The notes: generated from the sequence alone by a model not told the origin. A DNA stretch of 64,000 bases from Meridianimarinicoccus sp. MJW13 (GCF_014901205.1 NZ_JACNMU010000006.1:62001-126000); one strand, 5' to 3'; positions 19,143 to 28,054 are shown, counted from the stretch's first letter. Program-made: numbers and translations.

Positions 19143-19849
19143 GCACACCTTTCCTGAATGCCGACAGCATGACCGGCGGCTATGGGGCCGCCGATATTCT
19201 GCATGGGTGCACGTTGTCCGTGGACAAGGGCCAGATCGCGGTGATCGTCGGGCCCAACGGCGCGGGCAAGTCGACTGCCATGAAGGCCGTGTTCGGGATG
19301 CTGAACCTGCGCGAGGGCAAGGTAACCCTTGGTGGACAGGATATCACCCATCTCAGCCCGCAGCAGCGGGTACATCTGGGCATGGGGTTCGTGCCGCAGA
19401 CCCACAACATCTTCACGTCGATGACGGTGCAGGAAAACCTGGAAATGGGGGCGTTCATCCGCACCGATGATTTCCGCGGCACCATGGACCAGGTGTTCGA
19501 ACTGTTTCCGATCCTGCACGAAAAACGCAATCAGGCCGCCGGGGAATTGTCCGGCGGGCAGCGTCAGCAGGTGGCGGTCGGTCGCGCGCTGATGACCAAA
19601 CCCACCGTACTGATGCTGGACGAACCCACGGCCGGGGTCAGCCCGATCGTGATGGATGAATTGTTCGACCGGATCATCGAAGTGGCGCGCACCGGCATTT
19701 CGATCCTGATGGTCGAACAGAACGCGCGCCAGGCGCTGGAGATTGCCGACAAGGGCTATGTTCTGGTGCAGGGGCGCAACCGCTACACCGATACCGGGGC
19801 CGCCTTGCTGGCTGACCCGGATGTCCGCAAGAGCTTTCTGGGCGGATGA
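19139..19849 (+). CDS. livF: LIV-type ABC transporter ATP-binding protein (LivF-like)
   Basis: 236-aa ATPase. Walker A GPNGAGKST, LSPQQRVHLGMGFVPQ, signature LSGGQRQQVAVGRAL, Walker B VLMLDEPTAGVSP and H-switch LMVEQNARQALEIADKGYVL, the LivF hallmark. Pairs with the LivG-like protein to power import. Overlaps both neighbours by 4 nt (ATGA), including the small secreted protein gene downstream, which shows tight coupling. Confidence 0.9.
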   Translation: MSTPFLNADSMTGGYGAADILHGCTLSVDKGQIAVIVGPNGAGKSTAMKAVFGMLNLREGKVTLGGQDITHLSPQQRVHLGMGFVPQTHNIFTSMTVQENLEMGAFIRTDDFRGTMDQVFELFPILHEKRNQAAGELSGGQRQQVAVGRALMTKPTVLMLDEPTAGVSPIVMDELFDRIIEVARTGISILMVEQNARQALEIADKGYVLVQGRNRYTDTGAALLADPDVRKSFLGG

Positions 19850-20265
19850 CCGGCATGGGAGTTGTCATTGCAGCAGGCGCGCTTGCGGGCACGCCATCGG
19901 TGTCGGGGGCGGAGTTTCCGCCTGTCGGCACCCGCATGACCTGCACCTTCACCGAGGCCTGCATCGACCGCCGCCCTTGTTTCGACAGCCGGGCGCAGGT
20001 TGCGATTCAGGTGGTGGACGACGCGCTGGCCCTGCTGGATCTGGGCGAAGGTCAGCTGCGGCCGGCCCGCATCCTGCGCGAAGGTGTCTGGACCAGCTAT
20101 CAAACCGAACCGGATCGCGACCACGGGTTGCGCACCCAGATCCTGGACATGGCCGAAGACGGGCGTGCATCGCTGGTCGTCTCCAGCCCCGGCGAGGCCG
20201 TGGGTATGCTGAGCCGCACCGGCACCTGCATCCGCCTGCCCGCGTCAGAGGAGACCACCCCATGA
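19846..20265 (+). CDS. Small secreted four-cysteine protein, first of a paralogous pair
   Basis: 139 aa, not recognised. The N-terminus has a short hydrophobic stretch (GVVIAAGALAG) and a plausible signal cleavage after VSGA. Cysteines lie at 33, 39, 45 and 128: pattern CTFTEAC-x5-C early and RTGTC near the end. The same pattern and a TQILDMAEDGRA-like block recur in the next gene, so the two are diverged duplicates. Both ends overlap neighbours by ATGA (ATPase before, paralogue after), placing it firmly inside the transporter operon. A periplasmic accessory role is inference only. Confidence 0.75.
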   Translation: MTGMGVVIAAGALAGTPSVSGAEFPPVGTRMTCTFTEACIDRRPCFDSRAQVAIQVVDDALALLDLGEGQLRPARILREGVWTSYQTEPDRDHGLRTQILDMAEDGRASLVVSSPGEAVGMLSRTGTCIRLPASEETTP

Positions 20266-20639
20266 CAGTCTTTCCTTTCCGCCCTGCCCTTGTCGCTGCA
20301 AGCCTTGCCCTGGCTCCCGGTCTGGCCGCCGCACAAAGCGTCGAGGTCGAATGTGTCTTTACCCTGGAGTGCTATGAGGCCGAGGCCTGCAACGAGGCCA
20401 ACTTCAACCTGCGCGTCGGCAAGGGCGACAGCCCAACCGAAGCCGTGGTGCGCACGCCGGCGGAAACCTTTTCGGGCAATGTCGAGGGGCATGACAGCAC
20501 CTCGCTGGTCTGGACCACCCGGACCGCCACCACCGCCCAGATCCTCAGTTGGGGCGCAGACGGCAGCGCCCGCTATACCCTGCATCTGACAGACGGCCCG
20601 GCCGTGGTCTCTTATCACGGGCATTGCGAGGCAAAATGA
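20262..20639 (+). CDS. Small secreted four-cysteine protein, second of a paralogous pair
   Basis: 125 aa, not recognised. Clear signal peptide, MTVFPFRPALVAASLALAPG followed by LAAAQ. Cysteines at 31, 37, 43 and 122: CVFTLEC-x5-C and YHGHC, with the same 6+6 residue spacing as the upstream paralogue; AQILSWGADGSA aligns with its TQILDMAEDGRA. The start ATG overlaps the previous stop and its own stop overlaps the permease start (ATGA both times). It is probably periplasmic with two disulfides. Function unknown. Confidence 0.8.
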   Translation: MTVFPFRPALVAASLALAPGLAAAQSVEVECVFTLECYEAEACNEANFNLRVGKGDSPTEAVVRTPAETFSGNVEGHDSTSLVWTTRTATTAQILSWGADGSARYTLHLTDGPAVVSYHGHCEAK

Positions 20640-21649
20640 CCGACTTCCTCAACGCCTTTATCGTTCTGGCCAACTTCGTGCTGGTGCCGGGCATCGCCTA
20701 TGGCAGCCAGCTGGCGCTTGGAGCGCTTGGCGTGACGCTGATCTTCGCGATACTGCGGTTCACCAATATCGCCCATGGTGACACCATGGCTTTCGGGGCG
20801 ATGATCACCATCTTCGTGACCTGGGCGCTCCAGGCTGCCGGGGTGTCGATCGATCCGCTGCCGACGGCCTTGCTGGCCCTGCCCGTGGGCATTGCCGCCA
20901 CCGCCGTGCTGGTGCTTGCCACCGATCGGTTTGTTTACCAGTTCTACCGCAAGCAAAAGGTGGAACCGGTGATGCTGCTGATCGTATCGGTCGGCGTGAT
21001 GTTCGTGATGAACGGGCTGGTGCGCTTCATCATCGGCCCCGACGATCAGCGTTTCACCGATGGCGAACGCTTCATCATCTCGTCCCGCACCTTCAAGGAA
21101 ATGACCGGCCTGGCCGAAGGGCTGGCGATCAAGACCACGCAGGGCATCACCGTGGTCACGGCGATCCTGACCGTGGCGGCGCTGTTCTGGTTCCTGAACC
21201 GCACCCGCATGGGCAAATCCATGCGCGCCTATTCCGACAATGAGGATCTGGCGCTGCTGTCCGGCATCAACCCCGAACGGGTGGTGGCGGTAACCTGGGT
21301 GATCGTGGCGGCGCTGGCGACCATCGCGGGCGTGCTTTACGGCCTTGATAAAAGCTTCAAGCCCTTCACCTATTTCCACCTGCTGCTGCCGGTCTTCGCC
21401 GCGGCCATCGTCGGTGGTCTGGGCAATCCGCTGGGCGCGATCGCCGGCGGCTTCGTCATCGCCTTTTCCGAGGTGACGCTGACCTATGCCTTCAAGCGGG
21501 TGATCGGATACCTGGTGCCGGAAGGGATGGAGCCCTCGGGTCTCGTCCAGCTTCTGGCCACCGATTACAAATTCGCGGTCAGCTTCGCGATCCTTGTGAT
21601 CGTGCTGTTGTTCAAGCCCACGGGGCTGTTTGCGGGGAAAAACACATGA
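20636..21649 (+). CDS. livH: LIV-type ABC transporter permease (LivH-like)
   Basis: 337-aa inner-membrane permease with about eight helices. Family blocks: YGSQLALGALGVTLIFAILRFTNIAHGDTMAFGAM near the start and YSDNEDLALLSGINPERVVAVTWVI before the last helices, then VGGLGNPLGAIAGG. ATG at 20636 overlaps the preceding stop. Forms the channel with the LivM-like partner encoded next. Confidence 0.9.
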   Translation: MTDFLNAFIVLANFVLVPGIAYGSQLALGALGVTLIFAILRFTNIAHGDTMAFGAMITIFVTWALQAAGVSIDPLPTALLALPVGIAATAVLVLATDRFVYQFYRKQKVEPVMLLIVSVGVMFVMNGLVRFIIGPDDQRFTDGERFIISSRTFKEMTGLAEGLAIKTTQGITVVTAILTVAALFWFLNRTRMGKSMRAYSDNEDLALLSGINPERVVAVTWVIVAALATIAGVLYGLDKSFKPFTYFHLLLPVFAAAIVGGLGNPLGAIAGGFVIAFSEVTLTYAFKRVIGYLVPEGMEPSGLVQLLATDYKFAVSFAILVIVLLFKPTGLFAGKNT

Positions 21650-22950
21650 GCCAGACAATGCGTGGCACGCTCCTGTTCCTGCTGGTGGCAGGCCTCATCC
21701 TGGCCACCGGGTTTTTGCAAAGCTGGAACTCGGCCCTTCTGATCCTGAACATGGGGTTGATTTCGGCGATCATGGCGCTGGGGGTGAACCTGCAATGGGG
21801 GTTCGCCGGTCTCTTCAACGTCGGCATCATGGGCTTTGTCGCCCTGGGCGGTCTGGCCGTGGTGCTGACCTCGATGCCTCCCGTGGGGGCTGCCTGGGCG
21901 GCGGGCGGGGCGCGGATGCTGCTGGCGCTGGCCGTGGGCGCCGGGGCCATCGTCGCGGCCATCTTCGCTTGGAAGTCCGTCACGCCCGGCCGCAAGCGGG
22001 CGCTGGTCATGACGGCGGTTCTGGTCGTTGGTTACATCGTGTACCGGCAGTTGTTCGATCCGGCCCGCGCCGCGATCGAGGCGGTGAACCCGACCCTAGA
22101 AGGCTACCTTGGCGGCGCCGGTCTGCCGGTGGTGTTCTCCTGGCCCGTGGGCATGGCGCTGGCGGCCGGGGCGGCCTGGCTGATCGGCAAGACGGCGCTG
22201 GGGCTGCGCTCTGACTATCTCGCCATTGCCACGCTGGGGATCTCGGAAATCATCATCGCTGTGATGAAGAACGAGGACTGGCTGAGCCGCGGCGTCAAGA
22301 ACGTCAATGGCTTGCCCCGCCCGATGCCTTATGAGGTCGATCTGCAAAACGATCCCGGCTTTGTCGAGGCCGCCACGGGCTATGGTCTGGATCCGGTGAC
22401 CGCCTCGACCCTGTACGTCAAGGCGGGCTACAGCCTGTATTTCACCGTCGTCCTGATCCTGCTGCTGGTGCTGGCGCAATTGGCCCTGCGGTCGCCCTGG
22501 GGCCGGATGATGCGCGCCATCCGCGACAACGAGGTGGCGGCGGCGGCCATGGGCAAGAACATCAAGAAGCGGCACCTGCAGATCTTCGTTCTGGGTTCGG
22601 CGGTTTGCGGTCTGGCGGGGGCGATGATGACCACGCTGGACGGCCAGTTGACCCCGGCCACCTATCAGCCGCTGCGCTATACCTTCCTGATCTGGGTGAT
22701 GGTGATCATCGGCGGCTCGGGCAACAATTTCGGCGCAGTTCTGGGCGGGTTCCTTGTCTGGTTCCTGTGGGTGCAGGTCGAGCCGCTGGGACAGGTGTTC
22801 CTGCAGGTGGTCACCAGCCCGCTGACCGATGGCAGCCCGCTGAAAGAGCATCTGCTTGATGGCGCGGCCTACATGCGGCTTCTGACCATGGGGCTGCTGC
22901 TGCTGGTGGTGCTGCGGTTCAGCCCGCGCGGGTTGCTGCCGGAACGCTGA
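21646..22950 (+). CDS. livM: LIV-type ABC transporter permease (LivM-like)
   Basis: 434-aa permease. LivM hallmarks: LISAIMALGVNLQWGFAGLFNVGIMGFVALGG, LRSDYLAIATLGISEIIIA, GRMMRAIRDNEVAAAAMGKNIKKRHLQIFVLGSAVCGLAGAM and GGSGNNFGAVLGG. Somewhat longer than many LivM proteins owing to extra helices around residues 90-130. Last gene of the operon, coupled to the LivH-like gene by a 4-nt overlap. Confidence 0.9.
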   Translation: MSQTMRGTLLFLLVAGLILATGFLQSWNSALLILNMGLISAIMALGVNLQWGFAGLFNVGIMGFVALGGLAVVLTSMPPVGAAWAAGGARMLLALAVGAGAIVAAIFAWKSVTPGRKRALVMTAVLVVGYIVYRQLFDPARAAIEAVNPTLEGYLGGAGLPVVFSWPVGMALAAGAAWLIGKTALGLRSDYLAIATLGISEIIIAVMKNEDWLSRGVKNVNGLPRPMPYEVDLQNDPGFVEAATGYGLDPVTASTLYVKAGYSLYFTVVLILLLVLAQLALRSPWGRMMRAIRDNEVAAAAMGKNIKKRHLQIFVLGSAVCGLAGAMMTTLDGQLTPATYQPLRYTFLIWVMVIIGGSGNNFGAVLGGFLVWFLWVQVEPLGQVFLQVVTSPLTDGSPLKEHLLDGAAYMRLLTMGLLLLVVLRFSPRGLLPER

Positions 22951-23016
22951 GCCTGCCCCGGCCATCTGCAGGCCTGCCTTTGCCTTTGCCTTGCCGGGCG
23001 GTGGGGTGCTGGGACG

Positions 23017-23826
23017 CTATTTGGTCACGCGCCCGGTGCCCAGCAACGCCCGGTCAAGGCATTGCGCGTAGACCCATGCCGTCTCCTCGACCCCCAGCCG
23101 GTTGCAGAGGCGCTTTGATGACGCGTTATCGGCGCGTACCCCGGTGATGAACCCGCGCGCGCCCTCGACTTCCCACATGTGGCATAGGGCCATCGCCCCC
23201 AGCAGCAAGGCGATCTTCTGGCCGCGCCGGTCTGGCCGTGTGGCCAACATCCCCCAGAACACGTCCCCCGCGTGCAGCGCGTCGGGATGATGCAGGCCGA
23301 AAGCCGAAGCCGTGGCCACCGGCGCGCCCGTCGGGTCCAGTGCGGCCAGCGTCAAGCCGCGCCGTGCTACCCCGCGCATCACGCTGCCCGGAACCGGCAT
23401 GAGACCGCAGTCTTGGCAAAGTGCCGCGACATCCGCCACCACCTTCGTGTCGCTTGCCCGGTCCAGCCGGCACAGGCTCAGATCGGCAGGCATCTCGTGC
23501 TTGGCCAGTACGGCACGGCTGGCCGCATAGGCCCTCTTGCCACCGCGGAAATGCTCGTGACGGTCGGTGCCGAAACCCAGGGCTTGCACCTGGGAAAACA
23601 ACGCATCGCACTCCGTCTTGGGTAAGTAGTAGCACACCCCGGCGCCCTGCAACCGTGCCAGGCTGATCAGCAATTCGGCCGTGTCCGCGACAGGCGTACT
23701 TAACGCCACCAGTCGGCCATAGCTTGCAAAGCGGGGATCCGATGACAACAGACGCCAAAGATCGGCACTGCGCCGCATCAAACCGACCTGCGCGGGGGTG
23801 CCGAAGTATTCCTCTTCATAGACCAT
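23017..23826 (-). CDS. GNAT-family N-acetyltransferase
   Basis: 269 aa. The C-terminal half carries the GNAT fold with the acetyl-CoA loop ATRPDRRGQKIALLLGAMAL (R-x-x-G-x-A type) and the later TGVRADNASSKRLCNRLGV, common in GNAT enzymes (asparagine and KxxNxLG-like segments). The N-terminal half (residues 1-130) looks like a second, degenerate GNAT-like domain. Substrate unknown. Monocistronic, facing the ABC operon tail to tail. Confidence 0.78.
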   Translation of the reverse strand: MVYEEEYFGTPAQVGLMRRSADLWRLLSSDPRFASYGRLVALSTPVADTAELLISLARLQGAGVCYYLPKTECDALFSQVQALGFGTDRHEHFRGGKRAYAASRAVLAKHEMPADLSLCRLDRASDTKVVADVAALCQDCGLMPVPGSVMRGVARRGLTLAALDPTGAPVATASAFGLHHPDALHAGDVFWGMLATRPDRRGQKIALLLGAMALCHMWEVEGARGFITGVRADNASSKRLCNRLGVEETAWVYAQCLDRALLGTGRVTK

Positions 23827-23880
23827 GCGTCATCCCCTCCCCGTCGCGCCGTGGTCCCAGACTAGGCCAAAGCCGCGCCA

Positions 23881-23916
23881 AAACGAAAGGGCCGGCATTG
23901 TGTGAAATGCCGGCCC
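23881..23916 (-). terminator. Intrinsic terminator downstream of the small membrane protein gene
   Basis: 11-bp stem GGGCCGGCATT (23889-23899) and AATGCCGGCCC (23906-23916) with a 6-nt loop. Read on the minus strand it is followed by TTTCGTTTT. It lies 25 nt beyond the stop codon of the 143-aa gene at 23941. Confidence 0.85.
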
Positions 23917-23940
23917 CTCCGCAAACCCATTTCGTGTTGA

Positions 23941-24372
23941 TCAGAGCTTTTTCACGGTCCGTTCCCAACGTCCGTAAACATAGAACAGGAACGCCAGGGC
24001 ACTGGAGCCTGCCATCAGGTACAGTCCGGTAAATCCGGCCAGACCCATGAGCGTGGGCCGGGTAAACAGGCTCCACCACACGGTCAGGAAGGTCATGCAG
24101 GCAAAGCCCGTGAACAGCAGCAGCACCGACCAGCGATTGCGGCGATAGAGCAGCCAGGCACCGGCAAGGCCGCTCCAGACCGTGACGGCCCAAAGCACGC
24201 TCAGCCACAGGGGCAAATCGCGAACGAATTGCAGCAACTCGGCGCTGTAGAAGTTGAGATAAGCCGCGATCCCAAGCTTGACCGCGACATAGTCGAGGAC
24301 GGCAAGACCATAGAAAATCAGGGCCGCGATGGCGACAGGCCAATGGTGCCAGGGGGCTTTGCTGTTGGTCAT
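23941..24372 (-). CDS. Small integral membrane protein of unknown function
   Basis: 143 aa with four predicted membrane helices (IAALIFYGLAVLDYVAVKLG; LWLSVLWAVTVWSGLAGAWLL; SVLLLFTGFACMTFLTVWWS; GLAGFTGLYLMAGSSALAFLF) and a basic C-terminus. ATG at 24372 has GGAG upstream. No family recognised with confidence. It stands alone with its own terminator, 391 nt from the next gene upstream. Confidence 0.65.
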   Translation of the reverse strand: MTNSKAPWHHWPVAIAALIFYGLAVLDYVAVKLGIAAYLNFYSAELLQFVRDLPLWLSVLWAVTVWSGLAGAWLLYRRNRWSVLLLFTGFACMTFLTVWWSLFTRPTLMGLAGFTGLYLMAGSSALAFLFYVYGRWERTVKKL

Positions 24373-24763
24373 AGAACACTCCACGAAGACTTGCGCGAGG
24401 TTCCCCCGCACAGGCGTCAAAGTCCAGCCCTTTGCCCGCGTCATGGCGCCTCTTGTGCGCCCGTTTCTGTCTCAATGGTGAGATGGACCTGTCCGCGACG
24501 CATTGCAATTCGATACCGTCAACCGTCGGCCCCAGGGGGAAGTGGTACATGGACAACAGATTGCACGTCTTGGTGGTGCAGGTCCGTTTCCAGTCCCGCC
24601 ATTCTGCAACTTCAAGAAGATTGTCCCGGACCGTACTGGCCAGTCAGACAGAAGGCCGCCCCCCGATCCGCGACACCGCTTGCCAGGCAACACCGACAAT
24701 GGCGGCATGATGGAACCGGCAGCCGATGCGCGAGACCGCGCTCTGGCCTGAATTCAACCGAAG
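24373..24763. other. 391-nt gap without a recognisable gene
   Basis: Only short frames that do not resemble any protein I know. No clear hairpin, tRNA or repeat found. It lies at the left edge of the tricarboxylate block and may be degraded sequence at the junction between backbone and accessory DNA. Confidence 0.4.
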
Positions 24764-26143
24764 TCATCCCGGCGCTTCGGCATTGGCAATCGGCAGCGCG
24801 AACGTCAGGCTAGCGCCGGTCTGCGACGGATTGATGCCCAGCGTTCCACCGTGGCGAACAGCAATAGACAATGCGATTGCCAGTCCCAAGCCGCTGCCGT
24901 TCGAAGGCTCGATCTGCGAAAAGCGGTCAAAGACGGATTGTGCCGCTTCCGGCGACAGGCCACGACCATCGTCCTCAACCTTGACGGTTGCCAATGCGCC
25001 TTCACGCCCGGTCTGGACGGCAATCCGGGAAAGGCTGACCCCGCCGTGTTTCTGGGCGTTGTCGATCAGGTTCTTCAATGCTTCCGACACAAAGAACCGG
25101 TCGGCAAAAACCGGAAGCGGCGTGCCGGCCGGTTTCAATTCGAACTCGAGACCCGAACCGAGAATCGCCGGCGCCAGATCCGCGCAGGTCTGTTCAACAA
25201 GGGCGCCGAGGTCGAAAATCTCCAAGGCATCTTCCCCATCGCCGTTCTGCAACCGGTCCAGCGACAGGAGCTGTTCGGTCACCCGCGCCGCGGAATGCGC
25301 TGCAAGCACAAGCTCATCCAGCCGTTGCCGCCGCTCGTCATCACTCATCGCATCGCGGGCGGCCTCGGCCATCGACTGCACTGCGGCGGTCGGGTTTCGC
25401 AACTGATGCGCTGCATTGGAAATGAAGACCTGGTGTTCCGAGATGTTTGCCTCGACCTTCTGAAACAATCGGTTCAGCGTCTCCACGATTCCACGGGTTT
25501 CGTCAGGAACAGCGCGCTTGATCGTGCTGAGATCGTTTGGAGAGCGGGCGGCAATGGCATCCTCAAGATCGACCAGAGGCCGCAACCCGACCCTGACCCC
25601 GAACCAGACCACAAGCGCAAGCGTCGCCAGAAGCGCGACAATCAGCGCAACGGCCCGCAGTGCCAGTTGGTAGGCAAAAGCATTGCGATCGGCAATGCGC
25701 TGCCAGACCGTCACTGTGGCATCACCTTCAAGATTGCCTATTGTCTGGCGCTCGGTCAGACGAAGGACGCGAACGGGCTCGCCGCGATAGGTCGCCGCAA
25801 AGAAGACCGGGCGATAGTTGTTCCCGTCCACGGACCCGCCGGTTGGCGGATAGGCGTACCCCGCGACGTAGATTCCGTCCGGGCCAGTGGCGTGATAGAA
25901 GACCTCTCCGCCCGAAACATCCGTGATCAGATCCCGGGTCGAGGGCAGCAACGCGTCGCCCTGGGAGATCGCTACATCGCGGGAAATCGCAAGGCCGGTC
26001 GACAGCAGCGTCCGGTCGAACAGTTCCGAGGCAGTGTCATGGGCTACCGTGTAGCGCCAAAACACCAGCAGCACGGCCATGAGCACGAGCGGCGTCAGGA
26101 TCAGCGCAAAAAGCCGTTGCCGCAAGGAGAGCGTGCCGCGCAT
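24764..26143 (-). CDS. tctE: TctE-type sensor histidine kinase
   Basis: 459 aa. Two membrane helices (about residues 10-30 and 162-183) flank a periplasmic 2CSK_N-type sensor domain. A HAMP-like segment follows, then HisKA with His246 in ISNAAHQLRNPTAAVQ (the AHQLRNP form usual for the TctE group), then HATPase with N-box LIDNAQKHGG, DDGRGLSP and GSGLGLAIALSIA. In relatives it senses tricarboxylates and controls the Tct transporter. Its start overlaps the stop of the response regulator gene. Divergent from tctC. Confidence 0.88.
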   Translation of the reverse strand: MRGTLSLRQRLFALILTPLVLMAVLLVFWRYTVAHDTASELFDRTLLSTGLAISRDVAISQGDALLPSTRDLITDVSGGEVFYHATGPDGIYVAGYAYPPTGGSVDGNNYRPVFFAATYRGEPVRVLRLTERQTIGNLEGDATVTVWQRIADRNAFAYQLALRAVALIVALLATLALVVWFGVRVGLRPLVDLEDAIAARSPNDLSTIKRAVPDETRGIVETLNRLFQKVEANISEHQVFISNAAHQLRNPTAAVQSMAEAARDAMSDDERRQRLDELVLAAHSAARVTEQLLSLDRLQNGDGEDALEIFDLGALVEQTCADLAPAILGSGLEFELKPAGTPLPVFADRFFVSEALKNLIDNAQKHGGVSLSRIAVQTGREGALATVKVEDDGRGLSPEAAQSVFDRFSQIEPSNGSGLGLAIALSIAVRHGGTLGINPSQTGASLTFALPIANAEAPG

Positions 26144-26811
26144 CAGCCTTCAACGTCAAGCATGTAGCCCAACCCGCGCGCGGTCTTGATGGACACGCCG
26201 CGCCCGGCCAGCCGACGGCGCAGGCGGGAAACATGCGGTTCGATTGCCCGGTCGTCCACGTCGGCGCCAACCCCGTAGACATGGTCTGTCAAATGCGCCT
26301 TCGAAACCAGACGGCCACGGCGCTCCAGCAGGCATTCGAATGTCGCCAGTTCCCGGCGCGGGATCTCCAGGACCTCGCTATCTGCCATCACTTGCCGGGC
26401 CGTGCGGTCAAACTCCAACCCGCCAATGCTTTCACGGGCGCCATAGTCCAGGTTCCGGCGTCGCGACAGGGCGCGGATCCGGGCCTCCAGTTCGTCCATT
26501 TCGAACGGTTTCACCAGGTAGTCGTCAGCGCCCAGGTCAAGCCCGGCCACCCGGTCGGAGGTTTCGGTGCGGGCGGTCAGCAGGATCACCGGAACCCCTT
26601 CGCCCCGCGCGCGCAGGCCCCTGAGAACCTCCAGCCCACTCCGGCCCGGCAAATTGATGTCAAGCACGACAAGGTCGGCCCCTTGTTGTGCCAGAAATGT
26701 GTCTGCGTCGTTTCCATTGTGGATCACGTCCGCGGAATGGCCGCGGTCGCGCAGCCGGTAGGCGATGGCATTCGCCAACGCCTCGTTGTCTTCCACGATC
26801 ACGATACGCAT
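26143..26811 (-). CDS. tctD: TctD-type response regulator
   Basis: 222 aa OmpR-family regulator: IVEDNEALANAIAYRLRDRG, phospho-acceptor Asp51 in LVVLDINLPGRSG, Lys in DDYLVKPFEMDELEAR, then a winged-helix domain with AIEPHVSRLRRRLAG. ATG at 26811 is preceded by GGAGGG; an upstream extension to 26850 is unneeded. Partner of the TctE kinase, with which it overlaps by one base. It is expected to activate the divergent tctC-tctAB genes, possibly through the inverted repeats in the 138-nt gap. Confidence 0.9.
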   Translation of the reverse strand: MRIVIVEDNEALANAIAYRLRDRGHSADVIHNGNDADTFLAQQGADLVVLDINLPGRSGLEVLRGLRARGEGVPVILLTARTETSDRVAGLDLGADDYLVKPFEMDELEARIRALSRRRNLDYGARESIGGLEFDRTARQVMADSEVLEIPRRELATFECLLERRGRLVSKAHLTDHVYGVGADVDDRAIEPHVSRLRRRLAGRGVSIKTARGLGYMLDVEG

Positions 26812-26822
26812 TTTCCCTCCCA

Positions 26823-26841
26823 CAAGCTTCGCGCAAGCTTG
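26823..26841. promoter_or_regulatory. Inverted repeat CAAGCTT-N5-AAGCTTG upstream of tctD
   Basis: Perfect 7-bp arms at 26823-26829 and 26835-26841, just upstream of the tctD ribosome-binding region. Possible operator for autoregulation. Confidence 0.35.
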
Positions 26842-26897
26842 GCCCCTCATTTTGACCCCATTGAAGCGGGAATCAAATCCCGAATCTCTAATGAGCC

Positions 26898-26920
26898 CGG
26901 TGGTGAGAGGAACACCACCG
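26898..26920. promoter_or_regulatory. 8-bp inverted repeat upstream of tctC
   Basis: Arms CGGTGGTG (26898-26905) and CACCACCG (26913-26920) with 7-nt spacer AGAGGAA, 30 nt before the tctC start. Either an operator or a 5' UTR stem. Confidence 0.35.
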
Positions 26921-26949
26921 CGGTTGACTGGTCACATCGGAGGACACCA

Positions 26950-28038
26950 ATGACCCAATTTGCTTTCACTCGCCGCGTCGTTCTTGGAATGGTTGCAGCC
27001 GCTGCACTCTCCGCTCCGGCTGCCGCCGAAGTGGACTTTTCCGGCAAGACCATCGAATGGGTCATCCCCTTCTCGGAAACCGGCGGATCGGCCAAATGGG
27101 CGAATTTCTTCGGCCCGCTCCTCTCCGAGGCGCTGCCGGGCAACCCGACCGTTGTGGTGAAATTCATGCCCGGCGCAGGGTCCACCAAGGGCGCCAACTG
27201 GTTTCAGAACGAAAAGCACAAGGACGGAACGCTGCTCTTTGGCACGTCCGGTTCAACCCAGTTTCCCTACCTGCTGAACGATCCGCGCGTGCGTTAAGAA
27301 TACAAGGACTGGATCCCGGTCATGGCCTCGGGCACGGGCGGCGTGGCCTACCTGAATCCGGAAGATGGCGCCAATTTCGATGGATCCGCAAACGCCCTGA
27401 AGGACACCAACTTCATCTTCGGATCGCAGGGGGCGACACGCCTGGATATCGTGCCGCTGCTGGCCTGGAAGATGCTTGGCATGAACGTCGAACCTGTGTT
27501 CGGCATCAAGGGGCGCGGCGACGGCCGGCTGATGTTCGAACGTGGCGAAGCCAACATCGACTACCAGACCTCGTCAAGCTATATCGGCGGATCGATGGCG
27601 ATGGTCAACGATGGCAAGGCCGTCCCGATGATGACCTGGGGCGCGCTGGATGCAGATGGCAATATCGTCCGCGACCCGACTTTCCCGGACATCGCCACTT
27701 TCAAGGAAGTCTGTGAGGCGACCGACGGATGCGAAACGTCCGGCGAGACATGGGACGCCTGGAAGGCCTTCTTCATCTCGGGCTTCCCCGTCCAGAAGCT
27801 TGCCTTCCTGCCCGGTGACACGCCGCAGGATGTCGTTGACACGTACACCGCCGCCTTCAACGAGGTCATCGCGCGCGCCGACTTCGCCGAAATCTCGGCC
27901 AAGCGGGTCGGCGAATACCCCGTCTTCGTGGGCCCTGATGCACAAAAGGCGTTGGAAACCGCGATTTCGGTATCCGACGATGCGAAGGCCTACATCGTCA
28001 ACTGGCTCGCCGAAGACTACGGCGTGACGCTCAAGTAA
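26950..28038 (+). pseudogene. tctC: Tripartite tricarboxylate transporter substrate-binding protein TctC, interrupted by an in-frame TAA
   Basis: The frame runs from ATG 26950 (GGAGG at 26939-26943, signal peptide with a TRRVVLGMVAAAALSAPAAA core) to 28038, 362 codons long apart from one TAA at 27295-27297. Both halves read as one TctC/Bug-type binding protein in the same frame: VIPFSETGGSAKWANFFGPLL and VKFMPGAGSTKGANWF before the stop, EYKDWIPVMASGTGG and FVGPDAQKALETAISV after. The sequence around the stop (DPRVR-stop-EYKDW) suggests loss of one sense codon, e.g. Tyr TAC/TAT changed to TAA. As given, only a 115-aa N-terminal fragment is made. A sequencing error or very recent mutation is possible since the rest is intact. 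Confidence 0.85.
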
Positions 28039-28054
28039 GACCCTCTGCTGCGCG

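Noticed and set aside
17052-19148. 698-codon minus-strand open frame
   Set aside because: Antisense of the binding protein and LivG-like ATPase, which carry clear family motifs.
22951-23016. TTTGCC short tandem repeats and GCAGGCCTGC palindrome after the LivM-like gene
   Set aside because: Too short and imperfect to call a terminator or a meaningful repeat.
24432-24751. Short overlapping frames in the 391-nt gap
   Set aside because: None has a good ribosome site, domain or plausible composition.
27295-27297. Possible recoding (selenocysteine or pyrrolysine) at the tctC stop
   Set aside because: The codon is TAA, not TGA or TAG, and no recoding element is expected in this family, so a nonsense change or sequencing error is simpler.
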